From contig JAUCGG010000040.1 of the NCBI GenBank assembly GCA_030378015.1, positions 1-32,970 on the forward strand: a stretch of 32,970 nt of DNA, given 5' to 3'. Position 1 is the stretch's first letter. The number at the start of each line of letters is the position of its first letter. Shown piece by piece: positions 9,146 to 17,273 of this stretch. Below the pieces are notes generated by a model. That model did not search any database and was not told the origin of the DNA. It saw nothing but the letters and a program-made list of their open reading frames with translations. The translations under genes and the position numbers were made by a program. Source of the DNA: Desulfococcaceae bacterium HSG8. Lineage in GTDB: Bacteria > Desulfobacterota > Desulfobacteria > Desulfobacterales > 4be13.

Positions 9146-9265
9146 TCAGTTGTCAGTGGTCCGTTGTCCGTTGCAACTGATCACTGGACAACTGGCATTA
9201 TCTGGAAGAAATCAGACCGGAGTTATAGTCAATGGGCAGTTGCAACTGACCACTGACAACTGACT
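9146..9265. repeat. GTCAGTT heptamer repeat with duplicated infB end
   Basis: TCAGTTGTCAGTGGTCC starts at the base after the infB stop. The arms are complementary (GTCAGTGG... and ...CACTGAC) around a GTTGCAAC centre. Between two repeat blocks, 9197-9231 copies infB bases 9114-9148, including its stop codon, with two differences. A second repeat block (9235-9265) ends just before ylxP. Confidence 0.9.
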
Positions 9266-9271
9266 TTTACT

Positions 9272-9559
9272 ATGGTTATCGGTGTCGGGATCATAATATT
9301 CAGGCTTCATGACTGCCATTCTCTGAAAGGAAAAAGAAAGGTCGTGAAGTCAATCATTGCCCAGTTGCGCAACAAGTTTAATGCTTCCGTTGCAGAGACC
9401 GGTTCAAATGATATCTACCAGAGGGCTGAAGTAGGATTCTCCTTGGTCGGGAATGACCGGAAAGTGATAAACTCCAAGATAGACAAAGTTTTTAACTTGG
9501 CAGAGGCCCTGGGACTGGCTGAAATAATTGACACAGAGATGGAGATTATTAATTTTTAG
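9272..9559 (+). CDS. ylxP: DUF503 family protein (YlxP-like)
   Basis: A 95-residue protein beginning VIGVGIIIFRLHDCHSLKGKRKVVKS and carrying NKFNASVAET and QRAEVGFSLVGND, typical of the DUF503 family. It sits between infB and rbfA, exactly where ylxP lies in Firmicutes, and the family has been linked to ribosome assembly, though its biochemical role is not settled. Full length for the family. No strong ribosome-binding site is visible before ATG 9272, where the heptamer repeat runs almost up to the start, so translation may depend on coupling or on RNA structure. Its stop codon precedes rbfA by 40 bases. Confidence 0.9.
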   Translation: MVIGVGIIIFRLHDCHSLKGKRKVVKSIIAQLRNKFNASVAETGSNDIYQRAEVGFSLVGNDRKVINSKIDKVFNLAEALGLAEIIDTEMEIINF

Positions 9560-9599
9560 TCATTGGACTGGTCATTTAACCACAAAGGGACAAAACACC

Positions 9600-9980
9600 A
9601 TGAGACCTTTCACACGAGCTGACAGAGTGGGCGGTTTGATACAGGAAACCCTGGCTGATATATTGCATAGGAATATTAAAGACCCTCGCCTTGAAATGAC
9701 GGTCATCACAGATGTCAGAATGTCTCAGGACTTGAAGAGCGCTCGGATATACTTTTCCACATCGACAGGCAGCAGAAAAAGCAGGCGAGATGCATCAAGC
9801 GGTTTTGAAAGCGCTATCGGGTATATAAAACGTGAGCTTTCCCGTGAACTCGGTTTACGCTATATGCCCTCAATAAGATTCCTTTACGACGAATCTTTTG
9901 ACTACGGAGAACGTATTGAAAACTTGCTTAAAACTGTAAATGCAGGTCATGGAGAAAATCATACGCCACTTGAGAAATAG
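9600..9980 (+). CDS. rbfA: Ribosome-binding factor A
   Basis: RbfA is a KH-type protein needed for late maturation of the 30S subunit and 16S rRNA 5'-end processing. The 126 residues show the expected start (RPFTRADRVGGLIQETLADILHRNIKDPRL), the VITDVRMSQDLKSARIYFS strand and the RELGLRYMPSIRFLYDESFDYGERIENLL end. ATG 9600 is chosen because AAAGGGA lies 11 bases upstream and the conserved sequence begins there; an upstream in-frame ATG at 9528 would overlap ylxP and add non-family residues. The 3' end overlaps the start of nrnA by about 32 bases, suggesting coupled translation. Confidence 0.95.
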   Translation: MRPFTRADRVGGLIQETLADILHRNIKDPRLEMTVITDVRMSQDLKSARIYFSTSTGSRKSRRDASSGFESAIGYIKRELSRELGLRYMPSIRFLYDESFDYGERIENLLKTVNAGHGENHTPLEK

Positions 9981-10962
9981 TGAGCATGTTCTGATTGCTT
10001 CTCATGTCAACCCCGATGGTGATGCAATCGGTTCTCTGATTGCTATGGGACTTTCTCTTGAGGCGCTGAACAAAAAAGTAACCTTTTACAACGAGAGTAA
10101 AATTCCGACTGTATATCGTTTCCTGCCGTCGGTCGAACGCATCGTACAGCACACTGGGGAAACAGATACTTATGATACCGCTGTGGTACTTGATTGCGGG
10201 GACGTGAAACGGATCGGGAACTTGGAAACAGAAACCCTGAATGCAAGTCCCGGGTACCCGACAGTTATTAATATAGATCACCATACGACCAATACAGGTT
10301 TCGGTAATCTCCAACTGATTGATACGTCAGCATGCGCCACCACCGAAATCATATATCGTCTGATAGGAAAAATGGGCGTTCCTATGACGTCTGATATTGC
10401 GACTTCCATTTATACCGGAATTCTGACAGACACGGGGTCGTTCCGCTTTTCAAATACCAACAAGGCAGCCTTTGAAATCTGTAATGAGATGCTGGCGAGA
10501 GGAGTAGATCCGTATAACGTCGCGAAGCATGTATATGGGAGATATTCCATGGGCCGTTTAAAGCTTTTAAACATGGCTCTTGATTCACTTGAAATTTCCT
10601 ATAACGGCAAGTTATCAATGATGACAGTTACGTGGGATATGCTTGAGGAAACAGGTACGCAGAATGAGGACGTGGACGGATTCATTAATTATGCGAGACG
10701 AATAGAGGATGTTAAAATTGCCGTTCTTATACAGGAATGCAGAAACGGTAATAAATCCTGCCCTCCGTTCAGGGCTAAAGAAATTGCGGACGTGCCCGGA
10801 AAATTTCACGTAAGCCTCCGTTCCGACGGAGCAGTGGATGTTGCAGAGATCGCGGCCGACTTCGGCGGCGGCGGACACCGCACTGCCGCAGGATTCAATA
10901 TTGAATCAACAATATCCGAACTGAAAAGCGGGATATTTACTCTGGCTGATAGTATAGCGTGA
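9949..10962 (+). CDS. nrnA: Bifunctional oligoribonuclease/PAP phosphatase NrnA (DHH/DHHA1)
   Basis: A DHH-family phosphoesterase that degrades nano-RNAs and, in characterised homologues, dephosphorylates pAp, a by-product of sulfate assimilation and transfer. Motifs in the 337-residue frame: HVNPDGDAIGS at 19-29, VLDCGD, the signature IDHHTTN with Asp110-His111-His112, GILTDTGSFRFSNT, and the C-terminal DHHA1 motif GGGGHRTAAGF near 305-315. Length is standard (310-340). Two starts are possible, 9940 and 9949; the second is chosen because the conserved N-terminus begins there. Neither has a strong ribosome site, consistent with coupling to rbfA. The stop codon TGA (10960-10962) lies inside the first GTGATAC heptamer of the following repeat. 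Confidence 0.94.
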   Translation: MEKIIRHLRNSEHVLIASHVNPDGDAIGSLIAMGLSLEALNKKVTFYNESKIPTVYRFLPSVERIVQHTGETDTYDTAVVLDCGDVKRIGNLETETLNASPGYPTVINIDHHTTNTGFGNLQLIDTSACATTEIIYRLIGKMGVPMTSDIATSIYTGILTDTGSFRFSNTNKAAFEICNEMLARGVDPYNVAKHVYGRYSMGRLKLLNMALDSLEISYNGKLSMMTVTWDMLEETGTQNEDVDGFINYARRIEDVKIAVLIQECRNGNKSCPPFRAKEIADVPGKFHVSLRSDGAVDVAEIAADFGGGGHRTAAGFNIESTISELKSGIFTLADSIA

Positions 10963-11045
10963 TACGTGATACGTGATGCGTGATACGTGATACTTTCTAA
11001 CAAAATCATACTGGAATTCACGTTTCACGCTTCACGTTTCACGCA
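10959..11045. repeat. GTGATAC heptamer hairpin between nrnA and truB
   Basis: Five heptamers GTGATAC/GTGATGC run from 10959 to 10993 and overlap the nrnA stop. The opposite-strand counterparts (GTTTCAC/GCTTCAC type) occupy 11018-11045 and end 5 bases before truB. The RNA would form an imperfect hairpin of about 28 bp with a 24-nt loop. Confidence 0.88.
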
Positions 11046-11050
11046 TAAGG

Positions 11051-11986
11051 ATGCCTGAAATCGAAACTTCTCAGTTAAACGGTATTTTTGTCATTGACAA
11101 ACCTGCGGGTATGACTTCCGCCAGCGTTGTTGCCCGTATAAAAAAACTGCTCGGAGTCAGAAAGGCGGGGCATACCGGTACGCTGGACCCGTTTGCGACA
11201 GGGGTGATGATCTGCTGTGTCAATCAGGCCACGAAACTTGCCAGATTTTTTCTGCACAGCAGCAAAACATACGAAGCGGTTCTTGAACTCGGCGTCGAAA
11301 CAGATACACAGGATGTGACCGGAACTACTATATCAAGGCATGAAGATAGCGATACGACTTTGAAAGGTCTGGCTGAAGAAACCATCCGAACCGTATGCAG
11401 GCAGTTTGAAGGAGCCATTGAGCAAACCCCGCCGATTTATTCGGCATTAAAGCATAAAGGAGTTCCGCTTTACAAACTTGCGAGAAAAGGCAAACCGGTT
11501 CAGAAACCGGCAAGGCAGATTTTTATTTCCTCGTTAAAGATACGGGAAATCAGACTGCCGGAAGTTTGTTTTGAAGTATCCTGTTCCGGCGGAACGTACA
11601 TACGAACGCTGGCCGCGGATATCGGCGCGTCACTCGGATGCGGGGCTTATCTGAAAGCCCTGAAAAGGATTGAAAGCAGCGGATTTATAATTAAAGAAGC
11701 TGTATCCCTCCCTGAAGCGGAGGAACTTGTTTTATCCGGAAGAATTGCAGACCGGATGATACCTATGGCAGATGCCTTACAGGGGATGCCGGTGCATGTT
11801 GCTGATAAGGCCCTGGCTAAAAAAATAATGTATGGCAATATGATTACAGCAAAGGAGATTCCCCTTGCCAGAGCCGACAATGCAGAGGGGTTTATCAGGA
11901 TCGTGGATAAGGATAACAACCTTCTTGCCGTGATAACTCATAAAAAAGAAAGTCATCGTTATCATTATTGTTGTGTCTTTCACTAG
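11051..11986 (+). CDS. truB: tRNA pseudouridine-55 synthase TruB
   Basis: TruB converts U55 of the tRNA T loop to pseudouridine and also acts as a tRNA folding chaperone. The 311 residues carry the catalytic motif GHTGTLDPFATG with the nucleophile Asp46, the KTYEA segment, GGTYIRTLAADIG, and a C-terminal PUA-like domain (VHVADKALAKKIMYGN onward). ATG 11051 is preceded by ATAAGGA at short spacing, directly after a repeat hairpin. It is flanked by nrnA and rpsO in the canonical order. The final residues (HRYHYCCVFH) look unlike a normal TruB end and may reflect sequence drift at the repeat-bearing 3' boundary. Confidence 0.95.
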   Translation: MPEIETSQLNGIFVIDKPAGMTSASVVARIKKLLGVRKAGHTGTLDPFATGVMICCVNQATKLARFFLHSSKTYEAVLELGVETDTQDVTGTTISRHEDSDTTLKGLAEETIRTVCRQFEGAIEQTPPIYSALKHKGVPLYKLARKGKPVQKPARQIFISSLKIREIRLPEVCFEVSCSGGTYIRTLAADIGASLGCGAYLKALKRIESSGFIIKEAVSLPEAEELVLSGRIADRMIPMADALQGMPVHVADKALAKKIMYGNMITAKEIPLARADNAEGFIRIVDKDNNLLAVITHKKESHRYHYCCVFH

Positions 11987-11987
11987 T

Positions 11988-12037
11988 TCAGTGCTCCGTT
12001 GCAACTGATCACTGGCAACGGACAACTGACAACTGAC
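11988..12037. repeat. GTCAGTT-type heptamer hairpin between truB and rpsO
   Basis: TCAGTGCTCCGTTGCAACTGATCACTGG and ACAACTGACAACTGAC form a palindromic block starting 2 bases after the truB TAG and ending just before the rpsO ribosome site. Confidence 0.85.
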
Positions 12038-12056
12038 ATAAGGAGGAAAAAAGGAA

Positions 12057-12326
12057 GTGGTTCTTACATCAGAACAAAAAAGATCGTTGATTGATCAATA
12101 CAAACTGCATGAAGATGATACAGGTTCGCCTGAAGTTCAGATCGGACTTCTGACATACCGTATTTCTTACCTCACAGAACATTTAAAGATTCATAAAAAG
12201 GATCATCACTCCAGAAGAGGACTGCTGATGCTGGTCGGTCAGCGCCGCCGACTCCTGAATTATGTGAAAAACAAAGATGTGAAGCGTTACAGAGGGATCA
12301 TTGAAACTCTGGGATTGAGAAGATAG
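12057..12326 (+). CDS. rpsO: 30S ribosomal protein S15
   Basis: An 89-residue S15, the exact family length. S15 binds the 16S rRNA three-way junction and nucleates the platform of the small subunit. The family pattern is clear: [66 protein letters not shown]. It starts with GTG at 12057, supported by AGGAGG 10 bases upstream. It precedes pnp, as in most bacteria; in E. coli this pair is autoregulated at the RNA level, but no matching control site was recognised here. Confidence 0.98.
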   Translation: MVLTSEQKRSLIDQYKLHEDDTGSPEVQIGLLTYRISYLTEHLKIHKKDHHSRRGLLMLVGQRRRLLNYVKNKDVKRYRGIIETLGLRR

Positions 12327-12335
12327 TCACGGGGT

Positions 12336-12391
12336 CAGTTGTCCGTTGACTGTTGTCAGTTACAACTGACAACTGACCACTGACTACTGAC
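12336..12391. repeat. GTCAGTT-type heptamer hairpin between rpsO and pnp
   Basis: GTCAGTTGTCCGTTGACTGTTGTCAGTT is followed by ACAACTGACAACTGACCACTGAC, ending before the AGGAG of pnp. Same family as the blocks after infB and truB. Confidence 0.85.
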
Positions 12392-12402
12392 AGGAGACAA
12401 AG

Positions 12403-14496
12403 ATGGAAATAGTGTTTAAAGCAGATGTCGGGGGCAGGCCCCTGACTGTTGAGACGGGCAAAGTTGCCAAACAGGCATCCGGCTCAGTGGTGGTTAAATA
12501 CGGAGAAACCATTGTACTCGTTACAGTTGTTGCCTCCGATGAGCCGAGGGCCGGTGCGGATTTTTTGCCGCTTACAGTCGAATATCAGGAAAAAATCTAT
12601 GCAGCGGGCCGTATTCCGGGAAACTATTTCCGCCGCGAAGTCGGAAGACCCAGCGAAAAGGAAACATTGACCGCCCGCCTGATTGACCGGCCTATCCGTC
12701 CTCTTTTTCCAAAGGCCTTCTTTTATGAAACCCAGGTTATTGCGACTGTGCTTTCCATGGATCAGGAAAATGACCCGGATATGCTTGCCATGACCGGGGC
12801 ATCCGCCGCGCTTGAGATATCGGATATTCCGTTCGCAGGTCCGATCGCATGTGTGCGTGTGGGCAGAATTGACGGTCAGCTCAGGGCAAATCCCCTGATC
12901 ACTGAATGGGAAAAATGCGATATCAACATCATTGTTGCCGGTTCGAAAACCGGTGTGGTTATGGTGGAAGGGGGCGGTAGCATTGTCAGTGAAGCAGAGA
13001 TGCTTGAGGCAATATTTTTCGGCCATGAAGCCATGCAGCCGCTTATTGATATCCAGATGAAACTGAAAGAAGCGGTCGGGGCAGAAAAGCGTCCCTTTGA
13101 GCCGCCTGAAAAGGATCAGGCTCTGCTTGAAAACATCGGATCCATGTCTGTTTCCCGGATGAGCGAAGCGATCGTGATACCTGGAAAAACCAAGCGAAGC
13201 AAGGCATTAAAAAACATCAGATCGGAGATACTTGAGCAGCTCGGAGAAGCATATACGGATCGTAAAAGTGAAGTTTATGAACTATTCGGCGATATAAAGA
13301 AAAAGATCTGCCGGGATATGGTGTTAAAAGAAGGGCGTCGTATTGATGGCAGAAAATTTGACGAAATCCGTCCCATCACCTGTGAGGTGGGAATTCTGCC
13401 AAGACCTCACGGCAGCGCGCTCTTCACCCGGGGAGAAACCCAGGTGCTAGGCATTCTGACCATCGGTTCCGGCATGGATGAGCAGCGTGTGGAAACCCTG
13501 AGTGGCGAAGAAAGCAGGCCCTTCATGCTTCATTATAATTTCCCGCCGTTTTCGGTGGGAGAGGTAAAGCGCATGGGGGGGCCCAGCCGCAGGGATATCG
13601 GCCACGGCGGGCTTTCAACACGGGCTATCGAAAAGGTGCTGCCCTGTAAAGAGGATTTTGATTATACCATCCGCATCGTCTCGGAGGTTCTGGAATCCAA
13701 CGGCTCATCTTCGATGGGGACGGTATGCTCTGCCAGTCTGGCGCTGATGGACGGCGGGGTCCCCATAAAGGCTCCTGTTGCGGGTATTGCAATGGGGCTG
13801 ATGAAAGAGGACGATCAGGTGGTTATTCTCTCTGATATCCTCGGGGATGAAGATCATATGGGTGACATGGATTTCAAGGTGGCCGGCACTGGCGAAGGTA
13901 TCACTTCCCTCCAGATGGACATCAAGATACTTGAGCTTTCCCGGGACATCATGGAGAAGGCCCTTGAACAGGCCAGAGCGGGCCGATTGTTTATCCTAGG
14001 AAAGATGGAGGAAACCCTGAACAAACCCCGGAAAGATATTTCTCCCCACGCGCCCAAGGTGGTAACTATCAGAATTAATCCTGATAAAATCCGGGATATT
14101 ATCGGACCAGGGGGAAAAATCATCCGGGCGATTCAGACAGAGACCAATACCCGGGTCGAAATTGACGATTCAGGTACCGTCAAAATTTCCGCGACCTCGA
14201 AAGCAGAAGGAGATGCAGCGTTAGAACGGATCAACGAGATCACAGTGGAACCGGAAGTCGGCCGCATTTACGACGGCACAGTTGTAAAGATAACGGATTT
14301 CGGGGCTTTTGTCCAGATTTTACCTGGCACAGACGGGCTGGTGCATATCTCGGAGCTTGCCAAACACCGCGTAAAAAAGGTGACTGACATTGTAAAAGAA
14401 GGAGAGAGCATCAAGGTCAAACTTCTTGAAATCAGAAGAGATGGAAAACTCAGTCTGAGCCATAAGGCAGTTCTGGAAGAGGAAGACAGGAAGTGA
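12403..14496 (+). CDS. pnp: Polyribonucleotide nucleotidyltransferase (PNPase)
   Basis: PNPase degrades RNA 3' to 5' phosphorolytically and can add tails. The 697 residues contain the two RNase PH-like domains (about 1-225 and 310-540) joined by an alpha-helical segment, then a KH domain with [13 protein letters not shown] and an S1 domain with [28 protein letters not shown]. The catalytic aspartates, equivalent to E. coli Asp486 and Asp492, are Asp484 and Asp490 in [16 protein letters not shown]. FxRRExGRPSEKE and SGEESRPF motifs are also intact. ATG 12403 follows CAGGAGACAAAG. The TGA stop (14494-14496) overlaps a possible GTG start of the next gene. A large heptamer block follows. Confidence 0.98.
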   Translation: MEIVFKADVGGRPLTVETGKVAKQASGSVVVKYGETIVLVTVVASDEPRAGADFLPLTVEYQEKIYAAGRIPGNYFRREVGRPSEKETLTARLIDRPIRPLFPKAFFYETQVIATVLSMDQENDPDMLAMTGASAALEISDIPFAGPIACVRVGRIDGQLRANPLITEWEKCDINIIVAGSKTGVVMVEGGGSIVSEAEMLEAIFFGHEAMQPLIDIQMKLKEAVGAEKRPFEPPEKDQALLENIGSMSVSRMSEAIVIPGKTKRSKALKNIRSEILEQLGEAYTDRKSEVYELFGDIKKKICRDMVLKEGRRIDGRKFDEIRPITCEVGILPRPHGSALFTRGETQVLGILTIGSGMDEQRVETLSGEESRPFMLHYNFPPFSVGEVKRMGGPSRRDIGHGGLSTRAIEKVLPCKEDFDYTIRIVSEVLESNGSSSMGTVCSASLALMDGGVPIKAPVAGIAMGLMKEDDQVVILSDILGDEDHMGDMDFKVAGTGEGITSLQMDIKILELSRDIMEKALEQARAGRLFILGKMEETLNKPRKDISPHAPKVVTIRINPDKIRDIIGPGGKIIRAIQTETNTRVEIDDSGTVKISATSKAEGDAALERINEITVEPEVGRIYDGTVVKITDFGAFVQILPGTDGLVHISELAKHRVKKVTDIVKEGESIKVKLLEIRRDGKLSLSHKAVLEEEDRK

Positions 14497-15455
14497 GTGG
14501 TCAGTTGTCAGTTGTCAGTTGTCAGCGGACAGTTGCAACGGACAGCGGACAACTGGAATTAGTCAGTTGTCCGGTTGGCAATGGTCAGTTGCAACAGACA
14601 ACGGACAACAGACAACAGACAACGAGAATTAGTCAGTTGTCAGTTGCCAGTGGTCAGTTGCAACGGGCGACGGACAACGGACAACAGACAAATGTATGTA
14701 TGCTGGCAAGCGGCAGTAAAGGGAATGCGGTTTTTATTTCCGGCGGTTCCACAGCCATCCTAGTTGATGCCGGTCTTTCAGGAATTGAGATAGAACGCCG
14801 TCTGAAATCAAGAGGAATCAGCCCCCGGGAGCTTGATGCAATTGTTGTATCCCATGAACATGCGGACCACACCCGGGGGGTAGGGGTACTCTCACGTCGT
14901 TTCTGTCTCCCGGTCTGTATCAGTCGAAAGACAAAAAGAGTTGCCGGGTCCCGGCTCGGGACCATCCGGGATGCCAGGGTTTTTACCGTCGGGACAGGCT
15001 TTACAATCGGCTCACTGACCATCCGTCCCTTTTCCATATCCCATGATGCGGAAGACGCTGCCGGTTTTACAGTGGCACATAACGGGGTCAAGATCGGCAT
15101 TGCAACGGATCTCGGGATCGCAACGTCTGTGGTGAAAGCTCATCTTAAAGACTGTACAGTACTGATTATCGAGGCCAACCATGATCCGGAGATGCTGATC
15201 CGGGGCCCATATCCTTGGCCATTAAAGCAGCGTGTCCGATCCAGGATCGGCCATCTTTCAAACAATGAATCCAGGGAACTTTTGGAGGAAGTCAGACACG
15301 ACGGACTTTCACATGTGATCTTGGCTCACCTGAGCGAAGCCAACAATACTCCTGAAAAAGCATTGAATGCAGTCAGTCAGGCCATGAATCACTGTAATGC
15401 CCGGCTCATGGTTGCAAACCAGTATGTTTGCGGTGATTTGTTGCACCTCAGGTAA
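14493..15455 (+). CDS. YycJ-like metallo-beta-lactamase-fold hydrolase
   Basis: The metallo-hydrolase core starts at [17 protein letters not shown] and has the metal motif HEHADH, then [32 protein letters not shown] and [16 protein letters not shown], matching the YycJ/WalJ single-domain family (proposed DNA exonuclease/phosphodiesterase). The start is uncertain. A GTG at 14493 has AGGA just upstream and overlaps the pnp stop, giving 320 residues whose first 69 are translated heptamer repeat (Gln/Thr/Ser-rich). An ATG at 14700 would remove the first beta strand residues and has no ribosome site. The coordinates use the longer form. It follows pnp closely and probably shares its transcript. 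Its TAA stop is followed directly by another heptamer block. Confidence 0.85.
   Translation: MSGQLSVVSCQRTVATDSGQLELVSCPVGNGQLQQTTDNRQQTTRISQLSVASGQLQRATDNGQQTNVCMLASGSKGNAVFISGGSTAILVDAGLSGIEIERRLKSRGISPRELDAIVVSHEHADHTRGVGVLSRRFCLPVCISRKTKRVAGSRLGTIRDARVFTVGTGFTIGSLTIRPFSISHDAEDAAGFTVAHNGVKIGIATDLGIATSVVKAHLKDCTVLIIEANHDPEMLIRGPYPWPLKQRVRSRIGHLSNNESRELLEEVRHDGLSHVILAHLSEANNTPEKALNAVSQAMNHCNARLMVANQYVCGDLLHLR
14497..14690. repeat. Expanded GTCAGTT heptamer array, open in frame
   Basis: About 190 bp of GTCAGTT/GTCAGCG/ACAACGG/ACAACAG heptamers, the longest example of this family here. Sense and complementary units alternate, so it can fold into several stacked hairpins. In one frame it contains no stop codon and joins the downstream metallo-hydrolase. 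Confidence 0.9.
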
Positions 15456-15500
15456 GTCAGTGGTCCGTTGTCCGTTGCAACTGACCACTGACCACTGACT
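15456..15500. repeat. GTCAGTG-type heptamer hairpin after the metallo-hydrolase gene
   Basis: GTCAGTGGTCCGTTG begins at the base after the TAA stop, and CAACTGACCACTGACCACTGAC completes a near-perfect hairpin centred on GTTGCAAC. Confidence 0.88.
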
Positions 15501-15506
15501 TTTTTT

Positions 15507-17027
15507 ATGAAACCAGTTGTATGCGTTATTCTCCTAGGATTTGCCATCCGACTCTATACCTTCTTTTTTATCCCGCTGATTAACCCGGACGGAATCCTTT
15601 ATATCCAGCAGGCAAAAGCACTCTACTACGGATTATGGGATTCACTGACCCTTTGCTACCATCATTTTTCCAATTACCCGGTATTTATTGCCGCAAGCTA
15701 TAAAATTTTCGGAGACTGGCTCCTGGGGGCCAGAATCGTATCCCTTTTTTTCGGAACCATATCGCTCATCCCCTTTTATTTGCTGACCAGACGTTTTTTT
15801 GATGAAACCGTCAGTGCGCTGACCCTGCTGGTATTTGCACTGTTACCGGTTTTTATTTACGTGAGCCGGGATGTTATGCGGGATCCTGCGTACTGGTTTT
15901 TCGCGTTACTGGGATTATATCTTTTTATACTTCAGATCGAAAAACCGGGCAAGTGGCTGCTTTTCCTGAGCAGTATCAGCTTTATCATGGGAATGTGGGC
16001 CCGGATTGAGACGGTTCTTTTTATTCTTATATCATTTGGTTATCTGGTTATTACAAAAAAATGGCGGAGTGTGTTTTTCTTCCTGACGCCTCCCCTGTTT
16101 ATTTCCCTGGTCGCGGGGATCTGTATATGGGTCTTTCACAGGGACATGCCGACGGTATTCGAACCCCGCATACTTACCGTTCCCCTGGATATCGTTTCCG
16201 GCTATCAGGCATTGAGGGATAATCTCAGTCTCATGGCAGATCAGCGCCCGGAGGGGTTCAGTCCGTATTTTTTCCCAAAGGTTCGGAATCTGGTCTGGCT
16301 GATTGCGCTGGGGGTCCTGGGAGTCCAGATTGTGGAAGCCCTTTTTTATCCGTTTTTCCTGATTTTCATATTAGGTGTCCCCGGGTCAATGCATCGGATT
16401 CGGAAAGATCCCCGCCTGGTTTATTTATCTGTCACGGCTGTAATGGCCCTGGTTGTTCTCTATGGCCAGATCCTTTTCAACTGGGCCATGTTCAGCAGGT
16501 TTATTGCTCTTTTTTTATTCCCGGGGTTTTTCTTCATGGGGCTGGGTGTGGAAAAGATCATCCGTTTCCTCACCCCCCGGCTGAAAAAGGGAAGGTCTGC
16601 GGCCTGTGCTGTTTTATGCCTGATAATCCTGCTGCCGGGCCTGGCAAAATCATTACGGGCAAACTATGTGGAAGACAAACTGGTTTTTAAGGAAATCGGC
16701 GAATTCATAGCCCGGAAAGAGGGCAGCACGCGGGCGGTTTCTGTGGCAGGCGGGTTTAAAAGGGTCAAGATCGTATTTTTTTATGCAAACTTAAATTATG
16801 ACGGCGCGCCCTGCTTTGATCCGGAAGCAGAACTGACTCGCGGGCATCCCCCGGATACCCGGTGGATAAAGAAAAAAGGCTTCCACTATTTTTTATGGGA
16901 TGAAAAAAGCGGGACCCCGGAAGGACTGGATCAGATTCTGAAAGACAGGGCTTATGTAAAATTAAATGAATGGCATTCTTCAAGACTGGGAAGGCTGATT
17001 CTCTTTAGCGTGATGCGTGATGCGTGA
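15507..17027 (+). CDS. Integral-membrane glycosyltransferase (PMT/ArnT-like GT-C fold)
   Basis: A 506-residue polytopic membrane protein with about ten hydrophobic helices. The N-terminal pattern RLYTFFFIPLINPDGILY, with an acidic residue in the first periplasmic loop, then ALYYGLWDSL and SRDVMRDPAYW, is typical of the dolichyl-phosphate-mannose/ArnT-like family, which transfers sugars from polyprenyl-phosphate donors at the outer face of the inner membrane. Helices run to about residue 395, and a soluble C-terminal domain of roughly 110 residues follows. The acceptor cannot be told. ATG 15507 follows a heptamer hairpin with no clear ribosome site. The last five codons (VMRDA) and the stop are written by GTGATGC heptamers. 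Confidence 0.82.
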   Translation: MKPVVCVILLGFAIRLYTFFFIPLINPDGILYIQQAKALYYGLWDSLTLCYHHFSNYPVFIAASYKIFGDWLLGARIVSLFFGTISLIPFYLLTRRFFDETVSALTLLVFALLPVFIYVSRDVMRDPAYWFFALLGLYLFILQIEKPGKWLLFLSSISFIMGMWARIETVLFILISFGYLVITKKWRSVFFFLTPPLFISLVAGICIWVFHRDMPTVFEPRILTVPLDIVSGYQALRDNLSLMADQRPEGFSPYFFPKVRNLVWLIALGVLGVQIVEALFYPFFLIFILGVPGSMHRIRKDPRLVYLSVTAVMALVVLYGQILFNWAMFSRFIALFLFPGFFFMGLGVEKIIRFLTPRLKKGRSAACAVLCLIILLPGLAKSLRANYVEDKLVFKEIGEFIARKEGSTRAVSVAGGFKRVKIVFFYANLNYDGAPCFDPEAELTRGHPPDTRWIKKKGFHYFLWDEKSGTPEGLDQILKDRAYVKLNEWHSSRLGRLILFSVMRDA

Positions 17028-17106
17028 TGCGTGATGCGTGATGCGTGATGCGTGATACGTGATACGTGATACGTGATACGTGATACGTGATACGTGATGC
17101 GTGATA
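17010..17106 (+). repeat. GTGATGC/GTGATAC heptamer array at the glycosyltransferase 3' end
   Basis: Six GTGATGC units (17010-17051), six GTGATAC units (17052-17093) and one more GTGATGC (17094-17100) run in perfect 7-bp phase; the glycosyltransferase stop (17025-17027) is inside the array. Variation is confined to one position, and like units are clustered, which suggests local expansion. Confidence 0.95.
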
Positions 17107-17196
17107 AATGGCTTTTACGACGATCTCTGCAATACAGATCGGATAAAAATTGCCATGAATGCCTTCTGATAAAGGCTTCGGAAAAAATCATAACAC

Positions 17197-17273
17197 GCAT
17201 TACGCATTACGCATTACGCATTACGCATTACGCATTACGCATTACGCATCACGAATCACGAATCACGAATCAT
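17197..17273 (-). repeat. Heptamer array at the csm2-like 3' end
   Basis: Read on the minus strand this is GATTCGTGATTCGTGATTC, then GTGATGC, then seven GTAATGC units. Its first units contain the stop codon of the minus-strand gene (17263-17265). With 17010-17106 it forms a large inverted repeat around an 80-bp spacer with no recognised content. Confidence 0.93.
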
